From: DASXTK01 sp050744325
Lineage (GTDB): Bacteria > Actinomycetota > Acidimicrobiia > Acidimicrobiales > VFJN01
Length of the DNA stretch: 64,000 nucleotides
Direction of reading: 5' to 3'
Assembly: GCA_050744325.1 (NCBI GenBank)
Contig: JBOGHK010000086.1
Location: 1 to 64,000 of the forward strand
A program made the translations under genes and the position numbers. Numbering within the stretch: position 1 is the first letter of the stretch; each line of letters begins with the position of its first letter. The notes below the pieces were generated by a model. It saw only the letters and a program-made list of their open reading frames with translations. It did no database searches and was not told the DNA's origin. Positions 62,083 through 64,000 of this stretch are shown here, one piece after another.

Positions 62083-63281
62083 GCCGAAACCTCCGCGCGC
62101 TCCTCGGCGCGCAGGGCGCCGACCGTGCACTGCTCACGGGGGCGGTGCGCGAACGGGTCGAAACCGAAGATCCGCATCGTGTTCATGTAGGTGATCTTGT
62201 CGATCTCCTCGTCGGGGACGCCAGCCGTCTGCTCGAGCACCGACTCGGGCGACCGGGGCCACGACGAGTCGGAGTGCGGGTAGTCGCTCTCCCAGGTGAT
62301 GTTGTCGATGCCGATGCGATGCCGCTGCTCGATGCCTGCAGGGTCGTTGATGAAGCAGAAGGTGAAGTGCTCGCGGGCGACCTCGGACGGCAGACGGTCG
62401 CCGAAGTCCTGGTGGGTCCAGAAGCGGTGCTGCTGGTAGACGTAGTCGACCCGGTCGAGCCAGTAGGGCAGCCAGCCGATCGAGCCCTCGGACAGCGCGA
62501 ACTGCAGGGTCGGGAACTTGCGCAGCACCGGCGACCACAGCAGGTCGGTGGCGGCGCTCATCGCGTTGAGCGGGGTCATCGTGATCAGCACGTCGATCGG
62601 CGCACCCGGCTCGAGCGCCAGCATCGTCGACGACGACCCGATGTGCAGGCAGATCACCGTGCCCTCCTCCGCGCAGGCGGTGAAGAACGGGTCCCAGTGG
62701 TCGCCGAAGATGTTGGGCCAGCCGAGCCGGCTGGGGCTCTCCGAGAACGTGACCGCGTGGCAGCCCTTGGCCGCGACCCGGTGGATCTCGTCGGCCATCG
62801 CCTGGGGGTCCCAGATCGGCGGGATCGACAGCGGGATGAAGCGGCCCGGGTAGCTGCCGCACCACTGGTCGATGTGCCAGTCGTTGTAGGCCTTGACCAT
62901 GGCCAGGCCGACGTCGAGGTCCTTGGACTTGGAGAACAGCTGGCCCGCGAACGACACGAAGCTGGGGAAGCACATCGAGCCGACCACGCCGTTGCGGTTC
63001 ATGTCACGGACCCGCTCGTGGATGTCGAAGCAGCCGGGCCGGATCTCGTCGTACCGGGTGGGCTCGATGTTGTACTCCTCCGGCGGCCGTCCGGCCACGG
63101 CGTTCAGCCCGATGTTGGGGATCTCGTTGTCGTCGTAGACCCACACGTCGATGCCGTCGGGCTTCTTGACGCTGCGCGGCGCCCGGTCGCGGTAGCGCTC
63201 GGGGACGTGGTCGCGGAACATGTCCGGCGGTTCGACGGTGTGGTCGTCGACGCTCACGAGGATCAGGTCGTCCACCTGCAT
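62079..63281 (-). CDS. Amidohydrolase-2 (ACMSD-like) family protein
   Basis: The 400-residue TIM-barrel protein of the amidohydrolase-2 family has VSVDDHTVEPPDMFRDHVP at the N-terminus, GSMCFPSFVSFAGQLFS, CLHIGSSSTML, SEGSIGWLPYWLDRVDYVYQ and the closing ITWESDYPHSDSSWPRS (metal Asp). Many actinobacteria carry such proteins among acyl-CoA and steroid or aromatic degradation genes; they may hydrate or decarboxylate intermediates. AGAGATGGAGGGG precedes ATG 63281. It is coupled to the thiolase gene and divergent from the MaoC gene. Confidence 0.87.
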   Translation of the reverse strand: MQVDDLILVSVDDHTVEPPDMFRDHVPERYRDRAPRSVKKPDGIDVWVYDDNEIPNIGLNAVAGRPPEEYNIEPTRYDEIRPGCFDIHERVRDMNRNGVVGSMCFPSFVSFAGQLFSKSKDLDVGLAMVKAYNDWHIDQWCGSYPGRFIPLSIPPIWDPQAMADEIHRVAAKGCHAVTFSESPSRLGWPNIFGDHWDPFFTACAEEGTVICLHIGSSSTMLALEPGAPIDVLITMTPLNAMSAATDLLWSPVLRKFPTLQFALSEGSIGWLPYWLDRVDYVYQQHRFWTHQDFGDRLPSEVAREHFTFCFINDPAGIEQRHRIGIDNITWESDYPHSDSSWPRSPESVLEQTAGVPDEEIDKITYMNTMRIFGFDPFAHRPREQCTVGALRAEERAEVSA

Positions 63282-63311
63282 GAGGCCCCTCCATCTCTGA
63301 CGTCCGTGTCA

Positions 63312-63317
63312 TAGAGT
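63312..63317 (+). promoter_or_regulatory. -10 element of the MaoC gene
   Basis: TAGAGT lies seven bases before ATG 63325 with no ribosome site between, the pattern of a leaderless message. The 43-base gap to the divergent amidohydrolase gene leaves little room for anything else. Confidence 0.4.
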
Positions 63318-63324
63318 ACCGGCT

Positions 63325-63747
63325 ATGCCCGATCCCAAGCTCTCGTTCGACGAGCTGCGCGAGGGCGACGAGGCGCCACCGCGGGCTCACACCCTGACCC
63401 GCACCGACCTCGTTCGGTACGCGGGGGCGTCCGGCGACTACAACCCCATGCACCACGACGAGGTCAAGGCACAGGAGGCCGGGCTGCCGAGCGTGTTCGG
63501 CCACGGGATGTTCTCGATGGGCCTGCTCGGCACCGCGCTCACCGACTGGGTGGGGGTCGGCAACCTGGCGCACTTCGGAGTGCGGTTCACCCGCCAGACC
63601 TGGCCCGGCGAGGTGCTCAGCAGTCGCATCGTGGTGACCGGGAAGCGCAAGGAGGACGGCGAGCAGCTGGTCGACCTCGACTGCTCGCTGGTCAACGAGC
63701 AGGGCGAGGTCAAGGTGGCCGGCCGGGCCGTCGCCCGGCTGCCGTGA
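63325..63747 (+). CDS. MaoC-like (R)-specific enoyl-CoA hydratase
   Basis: The 140-residue hot-dog-fold protein has the hydratase-2 motif: YAGASGDYNPMHHDEVKAQE with the catalytic Asp and His, followed by GLPSVFGHGMFSMGLLG. It hydrates a 2-enoyl-CoA. Typical partners are DUF35 zinc-ribbon and thiolase proteins, as found next door. It starts leaderless at ATG 63325. Confidence 0.92.
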   Translation: MPDPKLSFDELREGDEAPPRAHTLTRTDLVRYAGASGDYNPMHHDEVKAQEAGLPSVFGHGMFSMGLLGTALTDWVGVGNLAHFGVRFTRQTWPGEVLSSRIVVTGKRKEDGEQLVDLDCSLVNEQGEVKVAGRAVARLP

Positions 63748-63772
63748 GCCGTGAGGCCGTGCGGTCGTGACG

Positions 63773-64000
63773 ATGGCCGGTCGATACGGACTCCGGCCAG
63801 GAGCCGTGGCGAACGGGCCTGAGTCGGTATCGACTCCGCGGTTCGACCTGCCGGTCGTCGACGACTCGACCCAGCCCTACTGGGACGGGCTGGCCAAGGG
63901 CGTCCTGCGGCTCAAACGGTGCGGGGACTGTGGGCGGGCGCACTTCTATCCCCGCCCGTTCTGCCCCCACTGCTGGAGCGAGCAGGTCCACTGGGAGGAC
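63773..64000 (+). CDS. Zn-ribbon/OB-fold (DUF35) acyl-CoA-associated protein, N-terminal part
   Basis: The frame runs off the window edge after 76 codons. It encodes FDLPVVDDSTQPYWDGLAKG, then LKRCGDCGRAHFYPRPFCPH and CWSEQVHWED. The two CxxC pairs form the rubredoxin-like zinc ribbon of DUF35/OB-fold proteins, which partner thiolase-like or hydratase enzymes of CoA-ester degradation. The start is ATG 63773 or GTG 63806 (AGGAG precedes it but very closely). It follows the MaoC gene by 25 bases, so both should be cotranscribed. Confidence 0.85.
   Translation, partial: MAGRYGLRPGAVANGPESVSTPRFDLPVVDDSTQPYWDGLAKGVLRLKRCGDCGRAHFYPRPFCPHCWSEQVHWED

Noticed and set aside
60187..62190. 667-codon plus-strand frame running from the LuxR gene into the thiolase region
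   Set aside because: It is out of frame with the LuxR regulator and antisense to the thiolase, both of which are clear.

Overview
The window is a GC-rich actinobacterial chromosome segment. Gene style suggests an acidimicrobial relative: GTG starts, ATGA/GTGA overlaps, many genes lacking a Shine-Dalgarno, and sugar ABC systems beside LuxR/AAA-type regulators. This placement is inference, since no rRNA or marker gene is present. No tRNA, rRNA, CRISPR array or intact insertion sequence was seen.

Layout. (1) 1-2311: accessory debris. A tail of an unknown (perhaps transposase) gene is followed by a minus-strand, translationally coupled set with a DUF2637 (plasmid/AICE-type) membrane protein, then a truncated DUF222/HNH (REP13E12-like) gene. 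(2) 2399-8161: sulfatase, S4 RNA-binding protein, DUF574-type methyltransferase, a Tat-lipoprotein class V aminotransferase and a small SHOCT membrane protein. (3) 8317-15224: a secreted family 3 glycoside hydrolase, an EF-hand-repeat protein preceded by a 33-bp palindrome, a decayed duplicate of the GH3 gene joined to a CBS-domain remnant, and a WXG100-like/proline-rich pair. (4) 15322-17370: two-domain VOC protein and a luciferase-like flavin oxidoreductase. (5) 17484-28188: a complete L-rhamnose operon (ABC importer, mutarotase, bifunctional aldolase/dehydrogenase, isomerase, kinase, DeoR regulator). (6) 28295-36744: unknown membrane protein, PaaK-like ligase, DUF3592 protein with an apparent frameshift, O-methyltransferase, large AAA/TPR regulator and a conserved winged-helix protein. 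(7) 36745-37500: gene graveyard including a frameshifted thermonuclease. (8) 37584-43227: ROK regulator plus a CUT1 sugar ABC transporter. (9) 43320-51638: LigC-like DNA ligase and assorted small metabolic, VOC, AraC and membrane genes. (10) 51677-57561: histidine utilisation (hutF, hutI, hutU, and divergent hutH). (11) 57771-64000: LuxR-type ATPase regulator, thiolase, amidohydrolase, MaoC hydratase and the start of a Zn-ribbon/OB-fold protein.

How the genes work together. The GH3 enzyme and the sulfatase fit polysaccharide breakdown. The rhamnose operon imports L-rhamnose and converts it to dihydroxyacetone phosphate plus lactate. The second ABC system imports another, unidentified sugar under a ROK repressor. 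The hut genes take histidine to N-formylglutamate; the last step (hutG) is not in the window.

The most notable non-coding signals are these. A 49-bp two-stem hairpin occurs twice, embedding the stop codons of two sugar operons, with compensatory base changes. A 33-bp palindrome lies at 10878. A 22-bp near-palindrome lies in the rha promoter. A recurrent -10 hexamer 6-8 nt before start codons suggests many leaderless mRNAs.
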